Shown: piece after piece, positions 51,234-59,253 of the stretch
Layout of the letters: each line of letters starts with the position of its first letter
Position numbering within the stretch: the first letter of the stretch is position 1
NCBI RefSeq assembly: GCF_009604375.1
Contig: NZ_WEGH01000002.1
Span: 1 to 64,000, forward strand
Direction of reading: 5' to 3'
Length of the DNA stretch: 64,000 nucleotides
Origin: Actinomadura macrotermitis
Lineage (GTDB): Bacteria; Actinomycetota; Actinomycetes; Streptosporangiales; Streptosporangiaceae
The notes under the pieces: generated by a model
Seen by the model: only the letters and a program-made list of their open reading frames with translations
Databases searched by the model: none
Told to the model about the DNA's origin: nothing
Translations under genes and position numbers: made by a program

Positions 51234-51809
51234 ATGGGGGTCAGCCTCACCAAGGGCGGCAACGTCTCACTGACCAAGGAGGCACCCGGCCTGACCGCCG
51301 TGCTGATCGGGCTGGGCTGGGACGTGCGCACCACGACCGGCGCCGACTTCGACCTGGACGCCAGCGCCCTGCTGGTCGACCAGGGCGACAAGGTCCTGTC
51401 GGCGCAGCACTTCGTCTACTTCAACAACCTGCGCAGTCCCGAGGGCGCCGTCGAGCACACCGGCGACAACCTCACCGGCGAGGGCGAGGGCGACGACGAG
51501 CAGATCAAGGTGAACCTCGCGGCCGTCCCGGCCGAGGCCACCAAGATCGTCTTCCCGGTCTCCATCTACGAGGGCGACAAGCGCGGCCAGAACTTCGGCC
51601 AGGTCCGCAACGCCTTCATCCGGGTGGTGAACCAGCACGGCAACGCCGAACTGGCGCGCTACGACCTGACCGAGGACGCCTCCACCGAGACCGCCATGAT
51701 CTTCGGGGAGCTGTACCGGCACGGCAGCGACTGGAAGTTCCGCGCGGTGGGCCAGGGGTACGCGTCCGGCCTGTCCGGCATCGCCGCCGACTACGGCGTC
51801 GGCGCCTGA
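51234..51809 (+). CDS. terD: TerD-family stress protein
   Basis: 191 residues starting [15 protein letters not shown] with the family signatures [23 protein letters not shown] (Ca2+-binding DFDLD), [38 protein letters not shown] and [34 protein letters not shown]. TerD proteins bind Ca2+ and belong to general stress and membrane-damage systems. The ribosome site GGGGGAAGTCATC precedes ATG. A BlaI-type operator upstream and terB behind two CNNM genes suggest a coordinated envelope-stress set. Confidence 0.95.
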   Translation: MGVSLTKGGNVSLTKEAPGLTAVLIGLGWDVRTTTGADFDLDASALLVDQGDKVLSAQHFVYFNNLRSPEGAVEHTGDNLTGEGEGDDEQIKVNLAAVPAEATKIVFPVSIYEGDKRGQNFGQVRNAFIRVVNQHGNAELARYDLTEDASTETAMIFGELYRHGSDWKFRAVGQGYASGLSGIAADYGVGA

Positions 51810-51888
51810 GGTCCCGTTCCGGGCCGGCCGCCGAGGGCGGCCGGCCCGCGTCCGGCGAACGTAGGGCTTCGGTCTTCGAGGGGAACGG

Positions 51889-53247
51889 GTGAGCGTAGCG
51901 CTGGGCCTGGCGGCGGTCTTCGTCCTGACGGTCGCGACAGGCTATTTCGTGGCGCAGGAGTTCGCCTACGTCACCGCCGACCGGCTGGCCCTTCAGCAGC
52001 AGGCCGCGCGGGACGACAAACGCGCCGAACGCGCCGTGCGCGTGCTGGAGCGCCTGTCGTTCATGCTGTCCGGCGCGCAGCTGGGCATCACGGTGACCGC
52101 CCTGGTGGTCGGTTTCATCGCCAAGCCCGCGCTGGCCGAGCTGTTCTCACCGCTGCTGGACGGGCTGGGCGTGCCCGGGGCCGCGGCGGGCGGTATCGCC
52201 CTGGCGGCCGGCTTCGTGGTGGCGACCGTCGTCCAGATGGTGCTGGGCGAGCTGCTCCCCAAGAACCTGGCCCTGGCCGAACCGGAGCGGCTGGCCCGGG
52301 CGCTGGCCTCCTCCACGCTCGCCTACCTGATGGTCGCGGGCCCGCTGATCAGGCTCTTCGACGCCGCGTCGAACCGGCTGCTGCGCGCCCTCGGCATCGA
52401 GCCGGTGGAGGAGCTGCACCACGGCGCCACCCTGGAGGAGCTCGGGCACATCATCGGCGAGTCCGAGGCGCACCTGGCCGACGAGCACGTCGACCTGCTG
52501 GAGCGCGCGCTGGAGTTCTCCGACCGGACCGCCGACACGGTGATGGTGCCCCGCGTCGACGTGGTCTCGGTGCGGGCGTCGGCCACGGCGGCGGAGCTGG
52601 CCGGCGTCATCGCCGAACGGGGCTACACCCGCTACCCGGTGCTGGGCCGGGACGTCGACGACATCGTCGGCGTGGTCGGGCTGAGCCGACTGTACCCCCT
52701 CGACCGCGCCGCGGCCGAGCGCACCACCGTCGGGGAACTTGCCCGGCCCGCGCTGCTGCTGCCCGGCTCGCTGCCGCTGCCGGACGTGGTGGCCCGGCTG
52801 AGGGGCCAGGGCGACCGGCTGGCCTGCGTGGTGGACGAGCACGGCGGTTTCGCCGGGCTGCTGACCATCGAGGACGTCGCCGAGGAGCTCGTCGGTGAGA
52901 TCGCCGACGAGAACGACGCCGACGAACCGCTCGCCAGGCGGCGGCCGGACGGCTGGTGGAGCACCGACGCCGGGCTGCGCGTGGACGAGGTCGAGCAGGC
53001 CACCGGGATCGCCCTGCCCGCGGGCGGCTACGACACCGTGGCCGGCCTGCTGCTCGAACGTCTCGGCAGGCTCGCCGAGCCGGGCGACCGGCTGACCGTC
53101 GGCCTTCCGCCGGCCCGGATCGGCGAACCCCGCCGCCAGGCCGAGATCGAGATCGTCGACATCGACCACCGCGTGCCGCGGCACATCCGGCTCCGCGCGG
53201 TCGAGGCCGCCTCCGGCGCGGCCGGCGAACAGGAGCGTCCCCGGTGA
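51889..53247 (+). CDS. CNNM/CorC-type membrane transporter with CBS pair (first copy)
   Basis: 452 residues from GTG. It has an N-terminal DUF21 membrane domain with three to four helices (LAAVFVLTVATGYFVAQEFAYVTADR ... GAQLGITVTALVVGF ... VQMVLGELLPKNLALAEPERLA), a CBS pair (about 205-340; MVPRVDVVSVRAS ... VVDEHGGFAGLLTIEDVAEELVGEIADE) and a C-terminal CorC/HlyC domain. This is the usual full-length layout of hemolysin-family Mg2+/Na+ transport regulators. It is coupled by GTGA to the second copy. Confidence 0.9.
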   Translation: MSVALGLAAVFVLTVATGYFVAQEFAYVTADRLALQQQAARDDKRAERAVRVLERLSFMLSGAQLGITVTALVVGFIAKPALAELFSPLLDGLGVPGAAAGGIALAAGFVVATVVQMVLGELLPKNLALAEPERLARALASSTLAYLMVAGPLIRLFDAASNRLLRALGIEPVEELHHGATLEELGHIIGESEAHLADEHVDLLERALEFSDRTADTVMVPRVDVVSVRASATAAELAGVIAERGYTRYPVLGRDVDDIVGVVGLSRLYPLDRAAAERTTVGELARPALLLPGSLPLPDVVARLRGQGDRLACVVDEHGGFAGLLTIEDVAEELVGEIADENDADEPLARRRPDGWWSTDAGLRVDEVEQATGIALPAGGYDTVAGLLLERLGRLAEPGDRLTVGLPPARIGEPRRQAEIEIVDIDHRVPRHIRLRAVEAASGAAGEQERPR

Positions 53248-54257
53248 ATCTGCCCACCGGCATCGTCCTCACCGTGCTGCTGCTGGCCGGGAACGGGTTC
53301 TTCGTCGCCGCCGAGTTCGCCCTGGTGGCGGCCAGGCGGCCGCGCCTGGAGAAGGCCGCCGCCCAGGGCAGCCGCGGGGCGGCCTCCGCCGTGGCGGGCA
53401 TCCGGGAGCTGTCGCTGATGCTGGCGGGCGCGCAGCTCGGCATCACCATGTGCTCGCTCGGCCTCGGCGTCGTCTCCGAACCGGTCTTCGCCGAGACGCT
53501 GACCCCGCTGTTCCACGGCCTCGGTCTCCCCTCGGCCGCCGCGCACGCCGCCGCGTTCGCCATCGCGCTGGCCCTGGTGACCTTCCTGCACATGGTCCTG
53601 GGAGAGATGGCCCCCAAGTCCTGGGCCATCGCCGGCCCGGAGCGGTCCGCCACCGTCCTGGCCATGCCGTTCCGCGGTTTCACCAGGTTCGTCCGGCCGT
53701 TGCTCACCGCCCTCAACGGCGTCACCAACGCGCTCCTGCGCCTGATCGGAATCCGGCCGCGTGACGAGATGAGCGTGTCCCGCACCCCCGAGCAGCTCCG
53801 GCACCTGGTCCAGGAGTCCCGCCGCCTCGGCCTCATCGAGGAAGCCGACCGCAACCTGCTCGACAAGGCACTGCGCGCGCCCCAGGCGGGGCTCGCCGAG
53901 CTGCTGGTCCCCGCCGCCGACATCGTCTCGGTGCCGGCGGACGCCACGCCCCGGACCGTCATCGACACCGCCGACCGGACCGGGCACACCCGGCTGCTGG
54001 TCCAGACCCCGGGCAGTGGGCTGGACGGGCTGGTGCACGCACGTGACGCCTATCTCGCCCTCATCCGCGGCGACAGCCCGGCGGCCGCCGAGCTCGCCCA
54101 CCCCGTGCCGACGCTGTCCGCCGGCGCCTCGGTCGCCGCCGCGACGACGACCCTGCGCGCCCAGCACAGCCAGCTCGGGCTCGTCCGGGACGACGAGGGG
54201 CGGCTCGTCGGGCTGATCGCGCTCGACGACCTCCTGTACCGCCTGCTCGCGGAGTAG
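53244..54257 (+). CDS. CNNM-type membrane protein lacking CorC domain (second copy)
   Basis: 337 residues from GTG overlapping the first copy. The DUF21 domain is intact (VLTVLLLAGNGFFVAAEFALVAARRPRLEKAA ... GAQLGITMCSLGLGVVSEPVF ... LHMVLGEMAPKSWAIAGPERSATVLAMP), followed by a degenerate CBS pair ending at LIALDDLLYRLLAE. The C-terminal CorC/HlyC domain of the first copy is missing, so it is a short paralogue. A tandem long-short pair is common in actinobacteria and may form a heterodimer. Confidence 0.88.
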   Translation: MNLPTGIVLTVLLLAGNGFFVAAEFALVAARRPRLEKAAAQGSRGAASAVAGIRELSLMLAGAQLGITMCSLGLGVVSEPVFAETLTPLFHGLGLPSAAAHAAAFAIALALVTFLHMVLGEMAPKSWAIAGPERSATVLAMPFRGFTRFVRPLLTALNGVTNALLRLIGIRPRDEMSVSRTPEQLRHLVQESRRLGLIEEADRNLLDKALRAPQAGLAELLVPAADIVSVPADATPRTVIDTADRTGHTRLLVQTPGSGLDGLVHARDAYLALIRGDSPAAAELAHPVPTLSAGASVAAATTTLRAQHSQLGLVRDDEGRLVGLIALDDLLYRLLAE

Positions 54258-54301
54258 CGCCGGCCGGCGGACGCTCCCCCTCCGGCCGCCGCCCCACTTG
54301 C

Positions 54302-54317
54302 TATTACACTTGTAGTA
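54302..54317. promoter_or_regulatory. BlaI-type operator upstream of terB
   Basis: TATTACACTTGTAGTA: arms TATTACA and TGTAGTA, one mismatch from TACTACA-N2-TGTAGTA; 46 bp before the terB start. Same class as the site before terD. Confidence 0.75.
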
Positions 54318-54362
54318 GATCGCCTGGGACGGGACCGGGCGAACCGGCGAAGGAGGCAGGAC

Positions 54363-54818
54363 ATGGCGCTGTGGGACAGGTTCCGTGAATCCACGCAGAC
54401 GATGCAGGCCCAGCTCACGGCCAAGAAGAACGAGCTGAAGAGCGGGGCCTTCCGCGACGCGAGCATGGCGATGTGCGCGCTCGTCGCCGCCGCGGACGGG
54501 TCGGTGGATCCGTCCGAGCGCCGGCGGACGGCTTCGCTCATCGCGTCCAACGAGGTGCTGCAGAATTTCGACGCCGGCGACCTGCAGCAGCGTTTCGACG
54601 GTTACCTGAACAAGCTGGGAGCCGATTTCGACTTCGGCAAGGTCGGCCTCCTCCAGGAGATCGGCAAGGTGAAGAAGAAGCCGGCCGAGGCGCGGGCCGT
54701 GATCCAGATCGGCATCATCATCGGCGGCGCGGACGGCGACTTCGACGCCACCGAGAAGGCCGTGGTCCGGGAGGCGTGCTTCGCGGTCGGCCTCTCCCCG
54801 GCGGAGTTCGACCTCTGA
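54363..54818 (+). CDS. terB: TerB-family tellurite-resistance-type protein
   Basis: 151 residues, mostly helical. Conserved acidic patterns occur in two repeats: MAMCALVAAADGSVDPSERRRTASLIASNEVLQNF and IIIGGADGDFDATEKAVVREACFAVGLSPAEF (DGSVD and DGDFD at equivalent places). These are the metal-binding-like signatures of TerB. The length (about 150) is normal. It is preceded by a BlaI-type operator and a GGAGGCAGGAC ribosome site, and probably acts with TerD at the membrane. Confidence 0.9.
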   Translation: MALWDRFRESTQTMQAQLTAKKNELKSGAFRDASMAMCALVAAADGSVDPSERRRTASLIASNEVLQNFDAGDLQQRFDGYLNKLGADFDFGKVGLLQEIGKVKKKPAEARAVIQIGIIIGGADGDFDATEKAVVREACFAVGLSPAEFDL

Positions 54819-54833
54819 CCCCGCCGCACCCGC

Positions 54834-55706
54834 TCACAGGAACGTCGACACGAGCGCGTGGTCCAGCTGGAGGGCGGTGGCCGCGAGCAGCCCGGTGGTC
54901 AGCCCGCTGCCGGCCAGGACGACCGGTCCGGTGACCGGGTTCGTGCCGGGCGGCGACGCGAGCATCGCCTGCACCCGCTCGACCACGATGGAGTCGGTGA
55001 AGGCGGGCGCCGGCCCGCCTTCCGGCACGCCGGCCAGCGCGACCTTGGCGATGGTGTGCGCGATCAGGACCCGGTCGCCCACCACGGCGGCGGCGTCCTC
55101 GTCCGCCCAGCGCTCGACGGCCAGGCGCAGCCGCCCCTCCAGCGTCCGCAGGGGAGGGATGAGGGCCGCGGCGAACGCTCCGGCCGCCAGATAACGGTGG
55201 TGACGGTGCCGCAGGTGCGACTCCTCGTGGCGGAAGACGACCTCCAGCTCCCGGGCGGTCAGACCGTTGAGCAGGCCACGCGAGACCAGCACTCCCCCGC
55301 GCCGGCCCGGGACGGCGGTGGCGATCAGGGCGTCGCTTTCCAGCACCGACCGCGCCGCCCGCTGGGCCCGGCGCAGCTCGCGCGTCCAGCGGACCGCCCT
55401 GCGCCCCACGACCACCGCGGCGGCACCGGTCAGCGCCGCGGCCGGGACGCCCAGCAGCGGCGGCACCGGCCGGTCGTCGCCGAACAGCATCCACTCGGGC
55501 AGCCGATCGGCGGCCCCCGGCGCGAGCGTCGCCCCGTAGTTGACCGCGATGAAGACGACCGTGCCGACGCCGGCCAGCGCGGCCATCGCCGCGGTGATCG
55601 CCAGCACCCGGGCGGACCAGCGCGGGTGCAGCGGCAGCGCCCGCCACCCCAGGACGACCCCCAGCACCAGGGTGATCACGGCCGGGAGGCAGGTGTACTC
55701 GTTCAC
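54834..55706 (-). CDS. M56-family membrane metallopeptidase (BlaR1-like sensor)
   Basis: 290 residues from GTG, overlapping blaI by 4 bp. About four helices, with the zinc motif HEESH in VVFRHEESHLRHRHH (about 160-164) and the third ligand likely in ERWADEDAAA. This is the short M56 type: the BlaR1 protease domain without the penicillin-binding sensor. It presumably cleaves BlaI on an envelope signal. Its partner gene is adjacent and translationally coupled. Confidence 0.9.
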   Translation of the reverse strand: MNEYTCLPAVITLVLGVVLGWRALPLHPRWSARVLAITAAMAALAGVGTVVFIAVNYGATLAPGAADRLPEWMLFGDDRPVPPLLGVPAAALTGAAAVVVGRRAVRWTRELRRAQRAARSVLESDALIATAVPGRRGGVLVSRGLLNGLTARELEVVFRHEESHLRHRHHRYLAAGAFAAALIPPLRTLEGRLRLAVERWADEDAAAVVGDRVLIAHTIAKVALAGVPEGGPAPAFTDSIVVERVQAMLASPPGTNPVTGPVVLAGSGLTTGLLAATALQLDHALVSTFL

Positions 55707-56065
55707 CGATCGCCCTCGGGCAGGTCCAGGAGCTCCCGCAGCACCCGCGCCTGATCGGCGCTCAGGGTCTGCACGAACTGGCTCAGCGCGTTGACCGGAT
55801 CGCTGGCGATGCGCAGGTGGTCGTGCATGCGCCCGGCCACCACCTGCGCCTCGTCGACGGCGAGGCGGTAACGGTACTGGCGGCCGACGCGCACCCGGTC
55901 GACCATGCCCTTGTCGTGCAGCCGGAACAGGATCGTGTTGACCGTCGTGTAAGCGGGGTCGCCCGACAGCCGGTCGCGCAGGTCGGAGGTGTTGATGAAG
56001 CCGTCGGCCGCGGCCAGCACGGCCAGCACCTCGGCCTCCAGCTGCCCCAATGGTCGTCGCGGCAA
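55703..56065 (-). CDS. blaI: BlaI/MecI/CopY-family repressor
   Basis: 120 residues. The winged helix MPRRPLGQLEAEVLAVLAAADGFINTSDLRDRLSGDPAYTTVNTILFRLHDKGMVDRVRVGRQYRYRL (about 1-70) is typical, with a C-terminal dimerisation part. Cleavage by M56 proteases inactivates such repressors. No TACA/TGTA palindrome is visible just upstream of this gene, but two occur at terD and terB. Coupled by ATGA to the M56 gene. The 302 bp to the next gene (56,066-56,367) hold no gene. Confidence 0.92.
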   Translation of the reverse strand: MPRRPLGQLEAEVLAVLAAADGFINTSDLRDRLSGDPAYTTVNTILFRLHDKGMVDRVRVGRQYRYRLAVDEAQVVAGRMHDHLRIASDPVNALSQFVQTLSADQARVLRELLDLPEGDR

Positions 56066-56367
56066 GACCCCAGCCCTGTCATATCGGCGAAGAACGTCCT
56101 GACGCCAGCCTAACGATCGCCGGCTTCCCCAGGGACACGCGCATGCCCGCGCCGCGGGTGATCGCCGGCCGGTCTTCGTCAGCGGTGACAGGCGGGGCGG
56201 CGGAAGACCGGCCCATAGAGACGTTCAGTCCCCGGCAAAGGATGAGGGCCGCCGTGTCGCGCTGCTGCCCGGTGGGGACCTACCGGAAAGTGCGCTGAAC
56301 ACTCCTCGGGCTGGACGACGGCCGCCGCCTTGTGGCCGGTGCGTGATCGGGCGGGGGCCGGGAAAGC

Positions 56368-57234
56368 ATGAGTGACGGGTTCCTCGGTCGCTCCGCGCGC
56401 CGGATCGTGTCGGTCTGGGAAGGCCTGCGCGACCGCGTCCGCGGCAAGGTGCCCTGGCTGGGGGAGCTGCTCGACCACCTGGCCCGTATCCGGGTCATGG
56501 ATTCGGCGACCGTACTCGCCGCCAAGGTCTTCATGACGGTGATGCCGCTGCTGTTCGTGGTCTGCGCTTTCATGCCGGACCCGGTCCGCGGCTGGATGCG
56601 CGACTCCCTGCGCGAGGTGCTCGGCCTCGGCGCCGGCGATCAGGTCGACGCCCTGTTCGCCGCGCCGGGCTCGGCGGCGACGCAGGCGTTCGGCCTGCTC
56701 GCCGTCCTCGTCGTCGTCCTGTCGGCCACCGACTGCAGCCGCTCGCTGCAGCGCCTGTGCGAGCAGTGCTGGCATCTGCCCCAGGCCACGTCCGCCTTCG
56801 TCGTCTGGCGCTGGCTCGTCTGGCTGGGGGTCCTGCTGCTGTCGCTGCTGGTGGGCGCGACCGTCCGCCACGAGCTGTCGGCGCGGGTGGTCATCGGGGT
56901 CGCCGCCGCCCTCCTCGGCAACACCCTCCTGTGGTGGTGGACCCAGCACCTTCTGCTGGCCGGCCGCGTCCGGTGGCCGGCGCTGCTTCCCGGCGCCCTC
57001 CTGGCCGGGCTCGGACTGACCTGTGTGCTGACGGCCTCCAGGCTGTACATGCCGGACGCGCTCGACCACAGCACCGCCCTCTACGGCTCGCTGGGCCCGG
57101 TCTTCACCGTTCTCGGCTGGCTCATCGCCGTCTGCTTCGTGCTGACCGCCGGCCTGGCCGCGGGGCCCGTGATCGCCCGCCGGTCCCCGGTCCGCGGATG
57201 GCTGGACGACACGGGCCCGGACGTCACGGAGTGA
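56368..57234 (+). CDS. YihY/BrkB-family membrane protein
   Basis: 288 residues from ATG MSDGFLGRSARRI, six hydrophobic helices. The pattern DSATVLAAKVFMTVMPLLFVVCAF, SATDCSRSLQRLCEQCWHL, GNTLLWWWTQHLLLAGRVRWPALLPGALLAGLGL and ASRLYMPDALDHSTALYGSLGPVFTVLGWL is that of YihY/virulence factor BrkB proteins, whose role (perhaps lipid or envelope transport) is uncertain. Not visibly part of an operon. Confidence 0.88.
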   Translation: MSDGFLGRSARRIVSVWEGLRDRVRGKVPWLGELLDHLARIRVMDSATVLAAKVFMTVMPLLFVVCAFMPDPVRGWMRDSLREVLGLGAGDQVDALFAAPGSAATQAFGLLAVLVVVLSATDCSRSLQRLCEQCWHLPQATSAFVVWRWLVWLGVLLLSLLVGATVRHELSARVVIGVAAALLGNTLLWWWTQHLLLAGRVRWPALLPGALLAGLGLTCVLTASRLYMPDALDHSTALYGSLGPVFTVLGWLIAVCFVLTAGLAAGPVIARRSPVRGWLDDTGPDVTE

Positions 57235-57266
57235 CGATGCCGAAATCGCGATCGGCCTCGTCGGGG

Positions 57267-57926
57267 TCAGGGGCGGCGGGGGGTCACCAGGCCGGATTCG
57301 TAGGCGAACACCACCAGCTGGGCGCGGTCCCTGGCGTGCAGTTTGGTCATCGCCCTGCTGACGTGGGTCTTCGCGGTCGCCGGGCTGATGACCATGTGGG
57401 CGGCGATCTCGTCGTTGGACAGACCGCGCGCCACCAGCGCGGTGACCTCGCGCTCGCGGTTGGTCAGCGCGCCCAGGCCCAGGGGCGCGGGCAGGGGGCG
57501 GCGGGCGACGTACTCGCCGATGAGGCGGCGGGTGATGGCGGGTGACAGCAGGGCGTCGCCGCGGGCCGCGACGCGGACGCCCTGCAGCAGGTCGGCGGGC
57601 TCGGTGTCCTTCACCATGAAGCCGCACGCGCCGGCGCGCAGCGCGTTGAAGACGTACTCGTCGAGCCCGTAGTTGGTGAGGATCACGACGTGGACGCCGG
57701 ACAGCCGTTCGTCGGCGGCGATGAGCCGGGTCGCCTCGATGCCGTCCAGCACCGGCATCTGCACGTCGAGCAGGACGACGTCGGGCCGGTGCTCGCGGGC
57801 GAGGGCGACACCCTGCTCGCCGTCGGCGGCCTCGGCCACCACCTCGATGTCGTCCTCGATCTCCAGCAGGGCCCGGAAGCCGCCGCGGATGAGGGCCTGG
57901 TCGTCGACGAGCAGCACCCGGATCAC
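57267..57926 (-). CDS. LuxR-family (NarL-type) response regulator
   Basis: 219 residues. The receiver domain has the phospho-acceptor Asp in DVVLLDVQMPVLDG (about 54) and ILTNYGLDEY, and a LuxR helix-turn-helix LTNREREVTALVARGLSNDEIAAHMVISPATAKTHVSRAMTKL at about 155-195. Coupled by a 4-bp overlap to the histidine kinase. Targets are unknown; a palindrome cluster lies before the kinase gene. Confidence 0.94.
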   Translation of the reverse strand: MIRVLLVDDQALIRGGFRALLEIEDDIEVVAEAADGEQGVALAREHRPDVVLLDVQMPVLDGIEATRLIAADERLSGVHVVILTNYGLDEYVFNALRAGACGFMVKDTEPADLLQGVRVAARGDALLSPAITRRLIGEYVARRPLPAPLGLGALTNREREVTALVARGLSNDEIAAHMVISPATAKTHVSRAMTKLHARDRAQLVVFAYESGLVTPRRP

Positions 57927-59050
57927 GGTGTTCCTCCGAGGGGGAGTTCGGCGCGGACGGTGAAGCCGCCGTCGGGGCGGGGAGCGGCGCGCAGCCGGCC
58001 GCCGAGGGCGGTGACGCGCTCGCGCATGCCGAGCAGGCCCGTGCCGGGTATGGGCGGCGCGGCCGGGTCGGCCTTGCCGTCGTCGTCGACCTGCACGACC
58101 AGTTCCGTGTCGCCGTAGCCGATGCGTACCTCCGCGGCCGCCTCGCCGGCGTGCCGGGAGATGTTGGTGAGCGCCTCCTGGACGATCCGGTAGGCGGCCT
58201 GGTCCACTTCGGCGGGCAGCTCGCGTTGCTCACCGGTGATCGTCACCGTGGTGGGCTGCCCGCCCGCCCGGGAGCGGTCCACCAGGTCGGCGAGCCGGTC
58301 CAGGCCGCTGGTCTCGCCGCCGGGTTCGCGCAGCACCTCCAGGGTGGCGCGCAGCTCGCGCATGGCGTCGCGGCTGGCGTCCTGGACGGCCAGCAGCGCG
58401 GGCGGCACGTCCTCGCCGCGCCGGCGCGCCAGATGGACGGCCACCCCGGCCTGGACCTTGATGATCGAGATGCTGTGGGTGAGCGAGTCGTGCAGCTCGC
58501 GCGCGATGCGCAGCCGCTCCTCGTCCGCGCGGCGGAGGGCCGCCTCCTCGCGGGTGCGCTCGGCCTCGGCGGCGCGCTGCTCGGCCTCCTCCAGGTAGGC
58601 CTGCCGGTGCCGGGCCACCGTCGCCGCCACGCCGGCGGCGACGAACCAGCCGATCAGCAGCGAGATGCTCTGCAGGGTCCCGCCGGACGCGTCGGCGCCG
58701 GGCAGGTCCACCAGCAGGCCGGCGCCGAGGAAGACCGTGCCCGCCAGCGCCGCGGCCAGCCGGTGGCCGGCGCTGACCGCGGCGAACACCGCCGCCAGCA
58801 CGGGGAAGGCGACGGGCGGGCCCAGCTGGACGTGCGCCGCGACCCCGAGCATGCAGGCCGTGCTGACGGCCAGCGCCACCAGCGGCGCCCGCCGCTGGAC
58901 GGCGAGCACGAGCGTGCCGGCGAGGACGGCCGCGACGTCCGGCGCGCCGGTGTGCGGCGTGACGAGCACGATGACCGTCAGCAGGACGGCCAGTGCCACG
59001 GCGGGCAGGCCGTCCTGAGCGAACGGCCGCAACCGCTCCAAGTACCTCAT
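57923..59050 (-). CDS. Sensor histidine kinase (NarL/DesK type)
   Basis: 375 residues with an N-terminal four- to six-helix membrane domain (about 10-150) but no extracellular sensor domain, a coiled segment rich in Glu/Arg, the HisKA_3 site RIARELHDSLTHSISIIKVQAGV (about 185-205) and a HATPase C domain with the GTGLLGMRERVTALGG box. Probably senses membrane state. It is translated with the response regulator. Confidence 0.93.
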   Translation of the reverse strand: MRYLERLRPFAQDGLPAVALAVLLTVIVLVTPHTGAPDVAAVLAGTLVLAVQRRAPLVALAVSTACMLGVAAHVQLGPPVAFPVLAAVFAAVSAGHRLAAALAGTVFLGAGLLVDLPGADASGGTLQSISLLIGWFVAAGVAATVARHRQAYLEEAEQRAAEAERTREEAALRRADEERLRIARELHDSLTHSISIIKVQAGVAVHLARRRGEDVPPALLAVQDASRDAMRELRATLEVLREPGGETSGLDRLADLVDRSRAGGQPTTVTITGEQRELPAEVDQAAYRIVQEALTNISRHAGEAAAEVRIGYGDTELVVQVDDDGKADPAAPPIPGTGLLGMRERVTALGGRLRAAPRPDGGFTVRAELPLGGTP

Positions 59051-59092
59051 CCGGGCAGATTAGGGCTTTCCCCGGCGAAGATCATCGGCCGT

Positions 59093-59126
59093 GAGTAGCG
59101 ATCGGTCGCTACTCCCCGGGGAGTAG
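59093..59126. promoter_or_regulatory. Overlapping palindromes between kinase and MFS genes
   Basis: GAGTAGCGA-TCGG-TCGCTACTC (59,093-59,114) overlaps CTACTCCCCGGGGAGTAG (59,109-59,126). The GAGTAG half-site occurs three times in alternating orientation. It lies 43 bp upstream of the kinase start and 128 bp before the MFS start, so it may bind the response regulator or another dimeric repressor. Confidence 0.6.
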
Positions 59127-59253
59127 CCGGGCCGTTTTTACGCCCCCGGTGCCGGGCCGAGGAGACTCCCCCGGTGCGACGACCGCCGGGTGGCCCGGAG
59201 ATCACGATGGCCGCCATGAAGACGATGCGAGCAAGCACGGGGGTCGAGGCGTG

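Noticed and set aside
56066..56367. A small gene between blaI and the YihY gene
   Set aside because: Only short frames without a ribosome site or family features are present, so it is left as intergenic DNA.
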